This document shows, piece after piece, positions 8,969-18,945 of a stretch of DNA of 64,000 nucleotides. The position numbers and the translations under genes are program-made. The notes beneath the pieces are model-generated. The model did no database searches and was not told the DNA's origin. It was given only the letters and a program-made list of their open reading frames with translations. Numbering within the stretch: the first letter of the stretch is position 1; every line of letters starts with the position of its first letter. This DNA is from Nitrosomonas sp. Is79A3 (GTDB lineage: Bacteria; Pseudomonadota; Gammaproteobacteria; Burkholderiales; Nitrosomonadaceae): assembly GCF_000219585.1 (NCBI RefSeq), contig NC_015731.1:2108001-2172000 (forward strand). Reading direction: 5' to 3'.

Positions 8969-10298
8969 GAGGGTATCCTAAATTTTGTGTAAGTGGCGGT
9001 AATTACTGCTGAGGCATCCTTTCCTCAAACTGAATAGTAAACCTGTTTAACGCAGGTTTCCAATCGCGCAGTGGCATCGTCCATTTCTTGCTGATATTGA
9101 TCAGTGCCAAATAGAACAATTTAGTAACAGCTTCATCATTTGGAAATGAGCTCCTATTTTTACTAACTTTACGTAAACTCATGTTCACCGACTCAATGGC
9201 ATTGGTGGTGTAAATGATTTTGCGTATTTCAGGGGGGTAATCGAAGAACGGAATAATACGCATCCAATTGTTACGCCAGGATTTAGCAATTGGCGGATAA
9301 GCATCATCCCATTTCACTTCAAATTCAGTGAGATATTGCTCTGCCTCGTCTGCTGTTGATGCGCTGTAAACGCGCTTCAAATCAGTTGCAACCAGACCGC
9401 GTTTATTCCAGCCCACGTAATTTAAACTATTACGCACCATATGCACAATTCAAAGCTGTACCGTGGCTTGCGGGTAGACCGCCTCAATGGCTTCAGGAAA
9501 GCCTTTTAAGCCATCCACACAGGCGATGAAGATGTCTTGTATGCCACGGTTCTTAAGTTCAGTGACAACGCCCAGCCAGAATTTAGCACCTTCAGTCTGT
9601 GAGACCCATAAACCCAGCACTTCTTTTTCGCCTTGCATGTTTATGCCAATGGCAAGGTATACGGCTTTGGTACGCACCGCACCGGCATCACGGACTTTGA
9701 CGTGGATGCAATCCAGATAAATGACGGGATAGACTGCATCCAGCGGGCGGGACTGCCATTGCTTCACATCTTCCATCACTGCATCGGTAACGGATGAGAT
9801 CAGTGTAGGCGAAACCTCCGCACCATACATCTCGATCAGGTGACTCTGGATTTCGCGTACCGTCATACCACGCGAGTACAGTGATATGATCTTGTCATCA
9901 AAGCCAGTCCAGCGTGTTTGGTGCTTAGAGATCAGTTGTGGTTCAAAGCTGCCCTCGCGATCACGAGGGATTTCAATCGGCAACTCACCAAATTCACCCT
10001 TAAGGGTCTTGCTGCTTTTGCCGTTGCGGGCATTGCCAGTGAGGTTGCTGACAGTAGCATGTTTGTCATGACCCAAGTGCTCAGTCATTTCCGCTTGTAA
10101 CGCACGTTCAATCAGCGCCTTGGTGAGTTGCTTAAGTAAGCCATTCTCTCCAATTAGGTCTTCTGGCTTTTTATAGCCTGATAACAGTTGGTCAATTAAA
10201 TCGTTGGGTAAAGTTCTTGTTGTCGTCATTTCTTATCCATTTCTGAAAGTAGCAGTTTCCTGCAAAATGACCACTTACACAAAATTTCTTACACCCTC
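8969..10298. mobile_element. IS256-family insertion sequence
   Basis: Imperfect 28-bp terminal inverted repeats at 8969-8996 and 10271-10298: both read GAGGGT, five variable bases, then AAATTTTGTGTAAGTGG inward. The 1330-bp length and single transposase gene fit IS256. No 8-bp target duplication is visible, so flanking DNA may have been rearranged after insertion. Confidence 0.85.
9003..10229 (-). pseudogene. IS256-family transposase with in-frame TGA
   Basis: The reading starts at ATG 10229 ([16 protein letters not shown]) and runs 408 codons to 9003 in one frame, but codon 260 is TGA (9450-9452), where relatives have Cys before IVHMVR. A single base change (TGC or TGT to TGA) explains it. 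DDE residues are seen: Asp in YLDCIHVK, Asp in [13 protein letters not shown] and Glu in TTNAIESVN. The third acidic residue lies after the stop, so the product should be inactive unless the stop is read through. Confidence 0.85.
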
Positions 10299-10433
10299 CA
10301 CCTGTTCAAACTCTTCAGGTATCTTAATACGACCTTTCAGGCTAGTACGAAATGCATTTACTACTGCGCCACCTTCTGGGGCAAACATAATTGCCAAAAA
10401 CCGAGCAATTGATTTTTCAACACGTGGAAGCAT
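10275..10433 (-). CDS. Small truncated reading frame cut by IS256
   Basis: A 52-codon frame starts MLPRVEKSIARFLAIMFAP and runs through AFRTSLKGRIKIPEEF before ending inside the IS256 right inverted repeat, so the original gene was interrupted by the insertion. The family is not recognised. It may be only a relic. Confidence 0.3.
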   Translation of the reverse strand: MLPRVEKSIARFLAIMFAPEGGAVVNAFRTSLKGRIKIPEEFEQVEGVRNFV

Positions 10434-10562
10434 GTAAATTTCAGAATTCCATTAGTTTGATTAAAGTTTCAGGTTTGAAGGACAAATAAACAAATGCATC
10501 GGGCTTTATTAAATCTACAAACATTTCACTTTTTACGGATTATCTCTATGCTTTATTTAGGA

Positions 10563-10622
10563 TAGGCACAACAGCTTTGCTCTTGTACCCGGTATAGGTA
10601 ACAGACTGGCTATGCCAGACTG
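10563..10622 (+). repeat. Dispersed double-hairpin repeat, copy 1
   Basis: Two adjacent stem-loops: hairpin 1 (GGCACAACAGC, loop TTT, GCTCTTGTACC) and hairpin 2 (CAGACTGGC, loop TAT, GCCAGACTG). Each has a single mismatch in mid-stem. Other copies are at 21753, 46459 and 55159, all in this orientation and all intergenic. This copy lies in the leader of the kdp cluster. It could be a REP/IS200-like element or a structured RNA. Confidence 0.75.
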
Positions 10623-10672
10623 TGATGACGGATGGTAGGTTCTTGCAACATCGGTATAGCAGCCAATATAAA

Positions 10673-10724
10673 TTTTTACACAATTTTTACGCCACAGCCT
10701 TTCAATTCAACTCCATTTTTACAC
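10673..10724 (+). promoter_or_regulatory. Candidate KdpE operator: three TTTTTAC(A/G)C repeats
   Basis: TTTTTACAC at 10673-10681, TTTTTACGC at 10684-10692 and TTTTTACAC at 10716-10724 are spaced by 11 and 32 bp, close to one and three helical turns, upstream of kdpF. The motif resembles the T-rich-TTTACAC core of the E. coli KdpE site. Binding by the KdpE encoded downstream is inferred. Confidence 0.5.
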
Positions 10725-10768
10725 ACAATTGTTTATATTGAATAAGTAAATAACTTTAGTGTAAGTAT

Positions 10769-10855
10769 ATGGATCTTAATTATTATCTCTGTTTTGTAAT
10801 TTTGTGTGTAGTATTGATCATAGGGTTGATCGCCAACTACTATCATGAGGAATAA
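10769..10855 (+). CDS. Small membrane peptide upstream of kdpF
   Basis: ATG to TAA encodes 28 residues with a single hydrophobic segment (YYLCFVILCVVLIIGLIA) and a charged end. It ends 3 nt before kdpF, in the same direction. The ribosome-binding site is weak. It resembles KdpF in size and topology, so it could be a second small subunit-like peptide or chance. Function unknown. Confidence 0.4.
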   Translation: MDLNYYLCFVILCVVLIIGLIANYYHEE

Positions 10856-10858
10856 AAG

Positions 10859-10951
10859 ATGAATTGGATTTATTGGCTAACCGGTATTCTTGCTATCTTA
10901 TTGTTCATATACCTGCTCTACGCATTATTCAACGCTGAGGAGGTTACATGA
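10859..10951 (+). CDS. kdpF: K+-transporting ATPase small subunit KdpF
   Basis: A 30-residue single-pass membrane peptide (MNWIYWLTGILAILLFIYLL..) directly before kdpA, overlapping its start by 4 nt (ATGA). GAGGA precedes the ATG by about 9 nt. KdpF stabilises the KdpABC complex in the inner membrane. Size, position and hydrophobic profile match. Confidence 0.8.
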   Translation: MNWIYWLTGILAILLFIYLLYALFNAEEVT

Positions 10952-12735
10952 ACACATCACCTTGGATACAAATCGGTTTATTTCTTACTGTTCTCTTCGT
11001 TGTTGCCTGGCCTTTAGGCCGCTATCTCGCCAGCATATCTGATGGGCAACTAACACGCCGCTTCATTTGGTTGGATAAATTCGAACATGGATTCTGTCGT
11101 TTTATTGGCACTAATCCAGCAGAAGATATGCCATGGCAACGTTATGCAACAGCTATCGTGCTATTCAATGTTATAGGTGTGGTTGTTGTGTATGGCTTAC
11201 AACGTTTCCAGAGTGAATTGCCTCTGAATCCTCAATCACTTGGCGATGTTTCTTCAGATTCAGCCTTCAATACAGCAATATCCTTTGTCACCAATACCAA
11301 CTGGCAAGGTTATGGTGGCGAATCGACGATGAGTTATCTGACGCAGATGCTCGCTTTGACGGTACAGAACTTCGCATCAAGTGCAACCGGTATCGCCGTT
11401 GTTATTGCACTGATCCGAGGCTTTACGCGAAAGAATGCTGCTGGTATCGGTAATGCCTGGCTCGATTTATCACGTTCAATATTCTATGTGCTATTGCCAC
11501 TGTCTTTAGTATTCGCATTAATTCTAGTAAACCAAGGAGTCATTCAGAATTTCAATGCTTATCAAGATGTCAAGCTGATAGAACCGCTTGAATATGCCGC
11601 ACCGAAGCAGGATCTTAATGGTCAGCCGTTGCAAGATGATCATGGGAACGTGATCATGGAGACGATCAAAACAGATAAACAGTCAATTGCGATGGGGCCG
11701 GTTGCATCGCAGGAAGCAATTAAATTGCTCGGTACCAACGGTGGCGGTTTCTTTAATGCAAACTCAGCGCACCCTTTTGAGAACCCAACACCGCTCACTA
11801 ATTTTTTGGAAATGATCAGCATCTTCCTGATTCCGACCGCACTCTGCTTTGCTTTTGGTCAAATGGTCGGAGACCAACGGCAAGGATGGACAATTCTTGC
11901 TGCGATGACTGTGCTATTCATTACGATGGCAACCGTTGCACTGTGGTCTGAATCCCACTCGAATCCACTTATCACCCAACTGGGTGTGGATGGTTCAATG
12001 GGCAATCTCGAAGGTAAGGAAATCCGGTTTGGCATTATTTCTTCTGCATTATTTGCGACGGTCACGACAGCTGCCTCTTGTGGAGCGGTCAATGCGATGC
12101 ATGATAGTTTTCTGCCATTGGGCGGTTTAGTTCCGATGGGATTGATGATGCTCGGTGAAGTTGTGTTTGGTGGAGTTGGGGCGGGGTTATATGGGATGCT
12201 CATATTCGCTATGCTCGCCGTTTTTTTATCAGGATTGATGATCGGCCGCACACCGGAATATTTAGGTAAGAAGATCGGAGTATTCGAGATGAAGATGGTG
12301 TCGATTGCGATCCTGGTTGTACCCATGCTAGTGCTCGGTGGTACCGCAATCGCCGTTGTTACTGAAGTAGGCAAGGCGAGTATGGCTAACCCGGGCGCAC
12401 ATGGACTCTCCGAAGTGCTGTATGCATTCACTTCGGCTGGAAATAATAATGGATCCGCCTTCGCGGGACTCTCATCTAATACACCTTTTTACAATATTCT
12501 GCTTGCTATCGCAATGTGGTTTGGGCGATTCGGCGTCATTATTCCCGTACTAGCCATTGCCGGCAAATTGGCAGCACAACCCAAACTCGCTGTAACCGGT
12601 GGAACGCTACCGACCCATGGGCCGCTGTTCGTCATCTTACTCATTAGTACAGTACTCATATTTGGGGCACTCAACTATGTCCCAGCGTTAGCGCTTGGCC
12701 CTATCATCGAACACTTGCAGCTATTCTCACACTAA
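10948..12735 (+). CDS. kdpA: Potassium-transporting ATPase subunit KdpA
   Basis: The K+-binding, channel-like subunit of the high-affinity Kdp pump. The 595 residues form about ten membrane segments. Selectivity-filter-like Gly motifs are visible (TNWQGYGGE, GTNGGGFFNANSAHPFENP, SCGAVNAMHDSF, TSAGNNNGSAFAG). GAGGAGGT lies at good spacing before the ATG. It overlaps kdpF by 4 nt and is followed by kdpB after 15 nt. Confidence 0.97.
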   Translation: MNTSPWIQIGLFLTVLFVVAWPLGRYLASISDGQLTRRFIWLDKFEHGFCRFIGTNPAEDMPWQRYATAIVLFNVIGVVVVYGLQRFQSELPLNPQSLGDVSSDSAFNTAISFVTNTNWQGYGGESTMSYLTQMLALTVQNFASSATGIAVVIALIRGFTRKNAAGIGNAWLDLSRSIFYVLLPLSLVFALILVNQGVIQNFNAYQDVKLIEPLEYAAPKQDLNGQPLQDDHGNVIMETIKTDKQSIAMGPVASQEAIKLLGTNGGGFFNANSAHPFENPTPLTNFLEMISIFLIPTALCFAFGQMVGDQRQGWTILAAMTVLFITMATVALWSESHSNPLITQLGVDGSMGNLEGKEIRFGIISSALFATVTTAASCGAVNAMHDSFLPLGGLVPMGLMMLGEVVFGGVGAGLYGMLIFAMLAVFLSGLMIGRTPEYLGKKIGVFEMKMVSIAILVVPMLVLGGTAIAVVTEVGKASMANPGAHGLSEVLYAFTSAGNNNGSAFAGLSSNTPFYNILLAIAMWFGRFGVIIPVLAIAGKLAAQPKLAVTGGTLPTHGPLFVILLISTVLIFGALNYVPALALGPIIEHLQLFSH

Positions 12736-12750
12736 CAGGTAGGAGTATTC

Positions 12751-14814
12751 ATGAAAAAAACACGAACCCTTCCTTTATTCGACCCAGTATTGATTAAACC
12801 GGCACTCCTCAATGCGTTGAAGAAACTTACACCGCAAGCGCAATGGCGTAATCCGGTTATGTTTGTCGTCTGGGTCGGTAGTGTCCTCACGACGATATTG
12901 GGTATTGATGCCCTCGTCGGCCATGGCGAAGCACCAGCAGGATTCATTTTTACGATTGCTGCATGGCTATGGTTTACCGTTTTATTCGCCAATTTTGCGG
13001 AAGCACTCGCTGAAGGTCGAGGCAAAGCACAGGCAGCAGCCTTGCGCGGTGCGCGGAAGAATATTATTGCAAAGAAATTAGCCGAACCTAAGCGCGATGC
13101 AAAAATTACGACTATCGACTCCATATCGCTGCGAAAAGGAGATATCGTGCTCATTGAAGCCGGCGATTTCATTCCGGCTGATGGTGAAGTCATCGAAGGT
13201 GTTGCTTCTGTCGATGAATCCGCTATCACCGGAGAATCTGCACCGGTTATCCGCGAATCGGGCGGCGATTTTTCAGCGGTTACTGGCGGCACGCGCATCC
13301 TATCGGATTGGCTGGTAATTCGCGTGACAGCCAATCCAGGAGAGGCATTCCTGGATCGCATGATTGCAATGGTAGAAAATACCAAACGTAAGAAAACGCC
13401 AAACGAGATAGCGCTAACTATTTTGCTCGTTACGCTCACACTGATATTTCTATTCGTATGCGCGACGCTATTACCGTTTTCAATCTATAGTGTTGAGTCA
13501 GCAGGATCTGGCTCACCGGTATCCATTACCGTTTTGGTCGCACTCCTGGTTTGCCTTATTCCGACGACAATCGGCGGCTTGCTGTCAGCGATTGGTGTAG
13601 CTGGAATGAGCAGGATGATGCAAGTGAACGTGATTGCTACCTCTGGGCGTGCAGTTGAAGCCGCTGGCGATGTGGATGTATTACTGCTCGACAAGACGGG
13701 AACAATCACACTGGGTAATCGACAAGCATCTGCCTTCTTGCCAGCACCCAATGTTCAAACTAAAGAATTAGCTGATGCCGCACAGCTCGCCTCGCTAGCC
13801 GATGAAACACCAGAGGGCCGATCCATCGTGGTGCTTGCAAAACAAGAGTTTGGGTTGCGTGGTCGCGAATTGCATAATGCGGTTTTCGTGCCTTTCACTG
13901 CGCAAACGCGCATGTCCGGCGTAGACTTTGGTGATCGCAAGATCCGAAAAGGCGCAGCAGATACGATTCGTACCTATATCGAGAATCTGGGGAGCACATT
14001 TCCTGAAAGCGTCGAGGTTCTGGTTGACCAGGTATCACGCCGGGGCAGCACCCCTTTAGTCGTGGCCGATGGCGCCCGCGTGCTCGGTGTCATTGAACTC
14101 AAGGATATCGTTAAGGGCGGTATCCGAGAGCGCTTTAGCGAATTACGAAAAATGGGCATCAAAACAGTGATGATCACTGGTGACAATCGCCTAACTGCCG
14201 CTGCGATTGCCGCCGAAGCGGGTGTTGATGATTTTCTGGCTGAAGCCAAACCCGAAGATAAACTTAAATTGATTCGGGAGTATCAGGCACAGGGACGATT
14301 AGTTGCCATGACCGGCGATGGTACTAACGACGCACCTGCTCTTGCGCAGGCTGACGTAGCCGTTGCCATGAACTCCGGTACGCAGGCAGCAAAAGAGGCA
14401 GGCAATATGGTTGATCTCGATTCCAACCCAACCAAGCTGATTGAAATTATCGAAACCGGTAAGCAAATGTTGATGACACGTGGGGCACTGACAACTTTTT
14501 CAGTCGCTAACGATGTCGCCAAGTACTTCGCAATTATTCCTGCAGCATTTGCTACCACTTACCCACAGTTAAAGATGCTCGATATCATGCAACTAAACAC
14601 GCCCTCATCGGCAATTCTCTCAGCTGTAATCTTCAACGCGATCATTATTGTGTTTCTGATTCCACTGGCGCTCAAAGGTGTGAAATACCAAGCTTTGGGT
14701 GCTGCTTCGCTATTACGTAAAAATTTGCTGATTTACGGTCTGGGCGGTTTGCTCGTTCCATTTATCGGTATCAAACTGATTGATGTCCTATTAGGTCTTT
14801 TAGACCTCGTTTAA
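12751..14814 (+). CDS. kdpB: Potassium-transporting P-type ATPase subunit KdpB
   Basis: The catalytic P-type ATPase subunit, 687 residues. It has the phosphorylation motif [10 protein letters not shown] (phospho-Asp in DKTGT), the actuator loop TGES, the hinge [17 protein letters not shown], and KdpB-type membrane segments near residues 35-85, 215-270 and 580-680. AGGTAGGAG precedes the ATG. It works with KdpA and KdpC in the inner membrane and is co-transcribed with them. Confidence 0.97.
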   Translation: MKKTRTLPLFDPVLIKPALLNALKKLTPQAQWRNPVMFVVWVGSVLTTILGIDALVGHGEAPAGFIFTIAAWLWFTVLFANFAEALAEGRGKAQAAALRGARKNIIAKKLAEPKRDAKITTIDSISLRKGDIVLIEAGDFIPADGEVIEGVASVDESAITGESAPVIRESGGDFSAVTGGTRILSDWLVIRVTANPGEAFLDRMIAMVENTKRKKTPNEIALTILLVTLTLIFLFVCATLLPFSIYSVESAGSGSPVSITVLVALLVCLIPTTIGGLLSAIGVAGMSRMMQVNVIATSGRAVEAAGDVDVLLLDKTGTITLGNRQASAFLPAPNVQTKELADAAQLASLADETPEGRSIVVLAKQEFGLRGRELHNAVFVPFTAQTRMSGVDFGDRKIRKGAADTIRTYIENLGSTFPESVEVLVDQVSRRGSTPLVVADGARVLGVIELKDIVKGGIRERFSELRKMGIKTVMITGDNRLTAAAIAAEAGVDDFLAEAKPEDKLKLIREYQAQGRLVAMTGDGTNDAPALAQADVAVAMNSGTQAAKEAGNMVDLDSNPTKLIEIIETGKQMLMTRGALTTFSVANDVAKYFAIIPAAFATTYPQLKMLDIMQLNTPSSAILSAVIFNAIIIVFLIPLALKGVKYQALGAASLLRKNLLIYGLGGLLVPFIGIKLIDVLLGLLDLV

Positions 14815-14830
14815 TCGCAAATCAGGAGCT

Positions 14831-15409
14831 ATGATGAAAAACCTCATCCGTCCAGCCATCACATTATTTATTTTGATATCGCTCATTACCGGCTTACTTT
14901 ACCCACTTGCAGTTACCAGCATTGCACAAATCGCTTTTCCGGAACAAGCGGCTGGCAGTTTGGTGAAGCGTGGTGAAGAAGTCATCGGCTCTTCCCTGAT
15001 TGGACAGAGCTTTTCTGGGCCAACCTACTTTTGGGGCCGCCCTTCTGCAACTTCTCCAATGCCTTATAACGCGGCAAATTCAGGCGGTTCTAATCTGGGG
15101 CCAACTAATCCCGTATTGATAGAAGCAGTTAAAGAACGTGCCAAGAACATACTTGCAAGTCACCCGGATAAAGCGGAAAAAATTCCAACGGATCTTGTTA
15201 CTGCATCAGCAAGTGGTCTGGATCCACACATTTCACCCGCCGCAGCGTATTACCAAGTCGAACGTGTTGCAGCAGCCCGCAATACCGGTGCGGCTATAGT
15301 CAAGTCACTGGTTGATCAATCGATTGAAACGCCGCAGTGGGGTTTATTGGGTGATTCGCGCGTCAATGTCTTACGCCTTAACTTAGCCCTTGATGCATTG
15401 GAAAAATAA
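14831..15409 (+). CDS. kdpC: Potassium-transporting ATPase subunit KdpC
   Basis: The 192-residue accessory subunit with one N-terminal membrane segment (ITLFILISLITGLLYPLAV) and conserved motifs GSSLIGQSF, FWGRPSATS and SASGLDPHISPAAA. Its stop TAA overlaps the kdpD ATG by one base. The start could be the second of two adjacent ATGs; CAGGAG precedes them. Confidence 0.96.
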   Translation: MMKNLIRPAITLFILISLITGLLYPLAVTSIAQIAFPEQAAGSLVKRGEEVIGSSLIGQSFSGPTYFWGRPSATSPMPYNAANSGGSNLGPTNPVLIEAVKERAKNILASHPDKAEKIPTDLVTASASGLDPHISPAAAYYQVERVAAARNTGAAIVKSLVDQSIETPQWGLLGDSRVNVLRLNLALDALEK

Positions 15410-18078
15410 TGACTGATGAGCGCCCTGATCCAGATCATCTGTTAGCGGAAATCAAGAAAGAGGAAATTGCTGCACAGCGTGGTAAGCTAAAAATCTTCAT
15501 CGGAGCTTGTGCTGGAGTGGGCAAAACCTACACCATGCTTAATGCCGCTCAACAACGGTTAGCTGAAGGGATTGACGTCGTTATCGGTGTGGTTGAAACC
15601 CATGGGCGTAGCGACACCATAAAGCTTCTGGAAAAGCTTACCCTATTGCCATTACATGAAATCAAATACCGGGAAAAATCACTGCTTGAGTTCGATATTG
15701 ATGCTGCACTGCAACGAGCGCCGCAGTTAATCATCATTGATGAGCTCGCGCACACAAATATCGAAGGCTCGCGGCACGCAAAACGCTGGCAGGATGTTGA
15801 CGAGCTCTTGGCGAGTGGAATTGATGTTTATACTACGCTGAACGTCCAGCATCTTGAGAGTTTAAATGATGTTGTTGGCAGCATTACCGGCATCCGCATC
15901 TGGGAAACGGTCCCGGATCGCTTTTTTGACAGCGCAGATGATGTGACCTTAGTTGATCTGCCACCTGACGAGCTATTGGAGCGACTTAGGGAAGGCAAAG
16001 TCTATGTACCCGAGCAAGTCGAACATGCTGCCAAAAATTTCTTTCGCAAGGGTAATCTGATTGCTTTGCGCGAACTTGCTTTGAGGCGCACGGCCGATCG
16101 TGTTGATTCACAAATGCGTGCTTATCGTGCAGATCATGCAATTGCCAATGTTTGGCAGACGCGGGAACGTATCATTGCCTGTATTGGTCCGGGCCCTCTG
16201 GGTAATAAGCTGGTGCGCAGTGCCGCTCGCCTGGCGAAAGAGCTGAAAGCTGACTGGCACGCAGTATATGTTGAAACACCAGCACTTCAGCGTCTATCTA
16301 AGATTGACCGGCAACGTATTCTTGATCATCTTACATTAGCTGAAGAACTCGGCGCAGAAACGGCAACGCTCGCTGGCAGTGATTTAATTGCAACATTGAT
16401 TGCTTATGCACAAAGCCGGAACGCCAGCAAGCTAGTCGTTGGCCGCCCGGTGGACTTACCCTGGTTTCAGCATTGGCGTCCACGTTTTATCGATGCACTA
16501 GCTCGATTTGCGCCCGATATTGACATCTATGTAGTTGTCGGCAATGAGAAACCTACACGAATTAAGAACCGGGAAATCAAACCTGGCACGATCAAATGGT
16601 GGAACTATGCTTGGGCCACAATCGCGTGCGGGGTAACGACAATATTAGCTGCAGGACTGTTACATATTTTCGATTTATCAAATGTTGTCATGATATTGTT
16701 GTTAACCGTTGTGGGCATTTCGATCAAATTCGGTCGAGGTCCCGGCGCATGGGCCGCAGCACTGTCAGTTATGTTGTTTGATTTTTTCTTTGTACCGCCA
16801 CGATTCTCATTTTCTGTTTCCGATGTGCAATATCTATTCACTTTCGCCTTGATGCTACTAGTCGCCTTAACCATCGGACAGCTTGCAGCAAAACTACGGT
16901 TTGAAGCGACTATTGCCAATTTACGCGAACGGCGCGCCCAAGCACTGGCAGCCCTTTCCAAAGAGTTGTCTGGCGCATTAACTGTTGAGCAAGTAGTTGA
17001 GATTGCAAACCGCAATGTAAGTGGGACATTTAATTCAGCAGTAGCGTTGCTCCTGCCCAGTAGTCAAGAGAAAACGAAAGTAGCTGGCACCTCATCCTCT
17101 CAACCGACAACTGATATCGCTGTTGCGCAGTGGGTTTATGATCATCAATTGCCTGCTGGTTTTGGCACACACACTTTGTCTGCAGCTGTTTCACATTACC
17201 TGCCACTTAAGGCACCGATGCGCACTCGCGGGGTACTCGTTCTCGAAGCCAAGGATTTGCTTTTTCTTAATGAGCCGGAGGAAAAACGCCTACTCGATAC
17301 CTTCGCGGCACAAATTGCACTGGCTTTGGAGCGTGTTCACTATGTCGAGGTTGCACAGGATGCGTTAGTCTCGATAGAGGGGGAACGGTTGCGAAATTCA
17401 TTACTTTCAGCGATCTCACATGATTTGCGGACTCCATTGACCGCTTTAGTAGGATTGGCCAGCACACTTACCGATACTAATCTCCCAGAAAACTCCCAAA
17501 AGGAACTTGCACTCGCTATCCGGAACGAGGCGCAACAAATGACTGAGTTGGTCACAAATCTACTCGATATGGCACGATTGCAGGCCGGTGGTGTGAAGCT
17601 GAAAAAGGATTGGCAGTCGATAGAGGAAATTGTTGGTAGCGCATGCATGCAACTGCATCGTGTAATGACCACAAAGAAACTGATTATTTCGATTCCTGCT
17701 AACTTACCTTTATGTGAGTGCGATCCAATTTTGATACAACGAGTCATTGTCAATTTGCTCGATAATGCTGACAAATTTACACCCCCTGGCAGTACGATTT
17801 CCGTTTGTGCCACTGCCGGAATTGATGAGCTGGCAATAGTGATCGAAGACAATGGGCCTGGTTTACCTCTCGGCCAAGAAACCAAGGTATTCGATAAATT
17901 TGCTCGTGGGGAAACTGAATCGAATAAACCAGGCGTTGGTCTTGGATTGGCTCTTTGTAAAGCAATCGTGGAAGCCCATGGTGGAAAAATTTCTGCAGAA
18001 AATCGAGTCGATGGTGGAGCCCGCTTTACTCTAACGCTGCCACTTGGTATCGCACCCATACCAGAAGAGCTGTTATGA
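15409..18078 (+). CDS. kdpD: Sensor histidine kinase KdpD
   Basis: Membrane sensor of K+ limitation, 889 residues. The N-terminal KdpD domain has a Walker A (GACAGVGKTYTML) and DELAHTN. A USP-like domain spans about 245-375, four membrane segments about 395-500, a GAF-like part follows, and the HisKA box is SAISHDLRTPLTALVG (phospho-His). The ATPase domain has NLLDNADKFTPPG and GVGLGLALCKAIVEAHGG. It overlaps kdpC by 1 nt and kdpE by 4 nt, giving coupled expression. KdpDE is predicted to activate kdpFABC. Confidence 0.97.
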   Translation: MTDERPDPDHLLAEIKKEEIAAQRGKLKIFIGACAGVGKTYTMLNAAQQRLAEGIDVVIGVVETHGRSDTIKLLEKLTLLPLHEIKYREKSLLEFDIDAALQRAPQLIIIDELAHTNIEGSRHAKRWQDVDELLASGIDVYTTLNVQHLESLNDVVGSITGIRIWETVPDRFFDSADDVTLVDLPPDELLERLREGKVYVPEQVEHAAKNFFRKGNLIALRELALRRTADRVDSQMRAYRADHAIANVWQTRERIIACIGPGPLGNKLVRSAARLAKELKADWHAVYVETPALQRLSKIDRQRILDHLTLAEELGAETATLAGSDLIATLIAYAQSRNASKLVVGRPVDLPWFQHWRPRFIDALARFAPDIDIYVVVGNEKPTRIKNREIKPGTIKWWNYAWATIACGVTTILAAGLLHIFDLSNVVMILLLTVVGISIKFGRGPGAWAAALSVMLFDFFFVPPRFSFSVSDVQYLFTFALMLLVALTIGQLAAKLRFEATIANLRERRAQALAALSKELSGALTVEQVVEIANRNVSGTFNSAVALLLPSSQEKTKVAGTSSSQPTTDIAVAQWVYDHQLPAGFGTHTLSAAVSHYLPLKAPMRTRGVLVLEAKDLLFLNEPEEKRLLDTFAAQIALALERVHYVEVAQDALVSIEGERLRNSLLSAISHDLRTPLTALVGLASTLTDTNLPENSQKELALAIRNEAQQMTELVTNLLDMARLQAGGVKLKKDWQSIEEIVGSACMQLHRVMTTKKLIISIPANLPLCECDPILIQRVIVNLLDNADKFTPPGSTISVCATAGIDELAIVIEDNGPGLPLGQETKVFDKFARGETESNKPGVGLGLALCKAIVEAHGGKISAENRVDGGARFTLTLPLGIAPIPEELL

Positions 18079-18758
18079 AAATACCTCGCATTCTGATTAT
18101 CGAGGATGAAAATCAGATTCGTCGGTTCGTACGAATAGCGCTGGAAGCAGAGAATTTTGATGTCATAGAAGCGGATAACGGTACGCGGGGTTTAATTGAA
18201 GCCTCTACTAGGCAACCTGATCTTGTCATTATTGATCTTGGCTTACCGGATCTCGAAGGAAAAGAAGTCATTCGGCAAATCCGTGGTTGGTCGGAGATGC
18301 CTATTGTCGTATTGTCCGCCCGTGATCGCGAAGAAGAAAAAGTCGCAGCGCTTAACATAGGGGCTGATGATTATTTGACAAAACCTTTCGGTATACCGGA
18401 ATTGGTCGCGCGCGTTCGGGCTCACTTACGTCGGCGTCAATCCAATGAAAATCAAGGTGATCCAATAGCGCACTTTGGTGATGTAACCGTTGATCTTGCA
18501 GCACATACAGTAACACGTGCTGGCATAGAGATTCACCTCACACCGATTGAATACCGATTATTACTGACTCTCATCAATGCGCGCGGGCGGGTAATAACGC
18601 ATAATCAGCTTATGCTGGCAGTATGGGGGCCCAATTATTCAGAGCGTTCACATTATCTACGTATTTACATGGGGCATTTGCGACAAAAACTAGAACGTAA
18701 TCCAGCTCAGCCTGAATTTCTGCTTACTGAACTTGGGGTAGGCTACCGGCTGGTATAA
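18075..18758 (+). CDS. kdpE: Response regulator KdpE
   Basis: OmpR/PhoB-type regulator, 227 residues. The receiver domain holds the acidic pair IIEDE, the phospho-acceptor Asp in VIIDLGLPD, and Lys in LTKPFG. The winged-helix DNA-binding domain contains LTPIEYRLLLTLI and HYLRIYMGHLRQKLE. It overlaps the end of kdpD. The likely target is the TTTTTAC(A/G)C repeat set upstream of kdpF. Confidence 0.96.
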   Translation: MKIPRILIIEDENQIRRFVRIALEAENFDVIEADNGTRGLIEASTRQPDLVIIDLGLPDLEGKEVIRQIRGWSEMPIVVLSARDREEEKVAALNIGADDYLTKPFGIPELVARVRAHLRRRQSNENQGDPIAHFGDVTVDLAAHTVTRAGIEIHLTPIEYRLLLTLINARGRVITHNQLMLAVWGPNYSERSHYLRIYMGHLRQKLERNPAQPEFLLTELGVGYRLV

Positions 18759-18945
18759 GACAATAGCCTCAGAACCATTTTCGTTTAGGGTGAGTATGAA
18801 TTAAACAAAGCATTGAGAAACTTGAATAGTAGTAGCTTGACTTCCCGTGCAAATTAGCCACGAAACCTCACTGATTCTATAACGGTTTGAAGTTTCCATT
18901 GACCATATTCGAGTTAGATTAATACAACTTTTGTAAATTAGATCC

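Noticed and set aside
12732..13439. 235-codon minus-strand frame opposite kdpB
   Set aside because: Fully inside the kdpB gene on the other strand; Ser/Ala-rich shadow without ribosome-binding site or recognisable domain.
17340..18059. 239-codon minus-strand frame opposite kdpD
   Set aside because: Complementary to the kinase domain of kdpD; no motif support.
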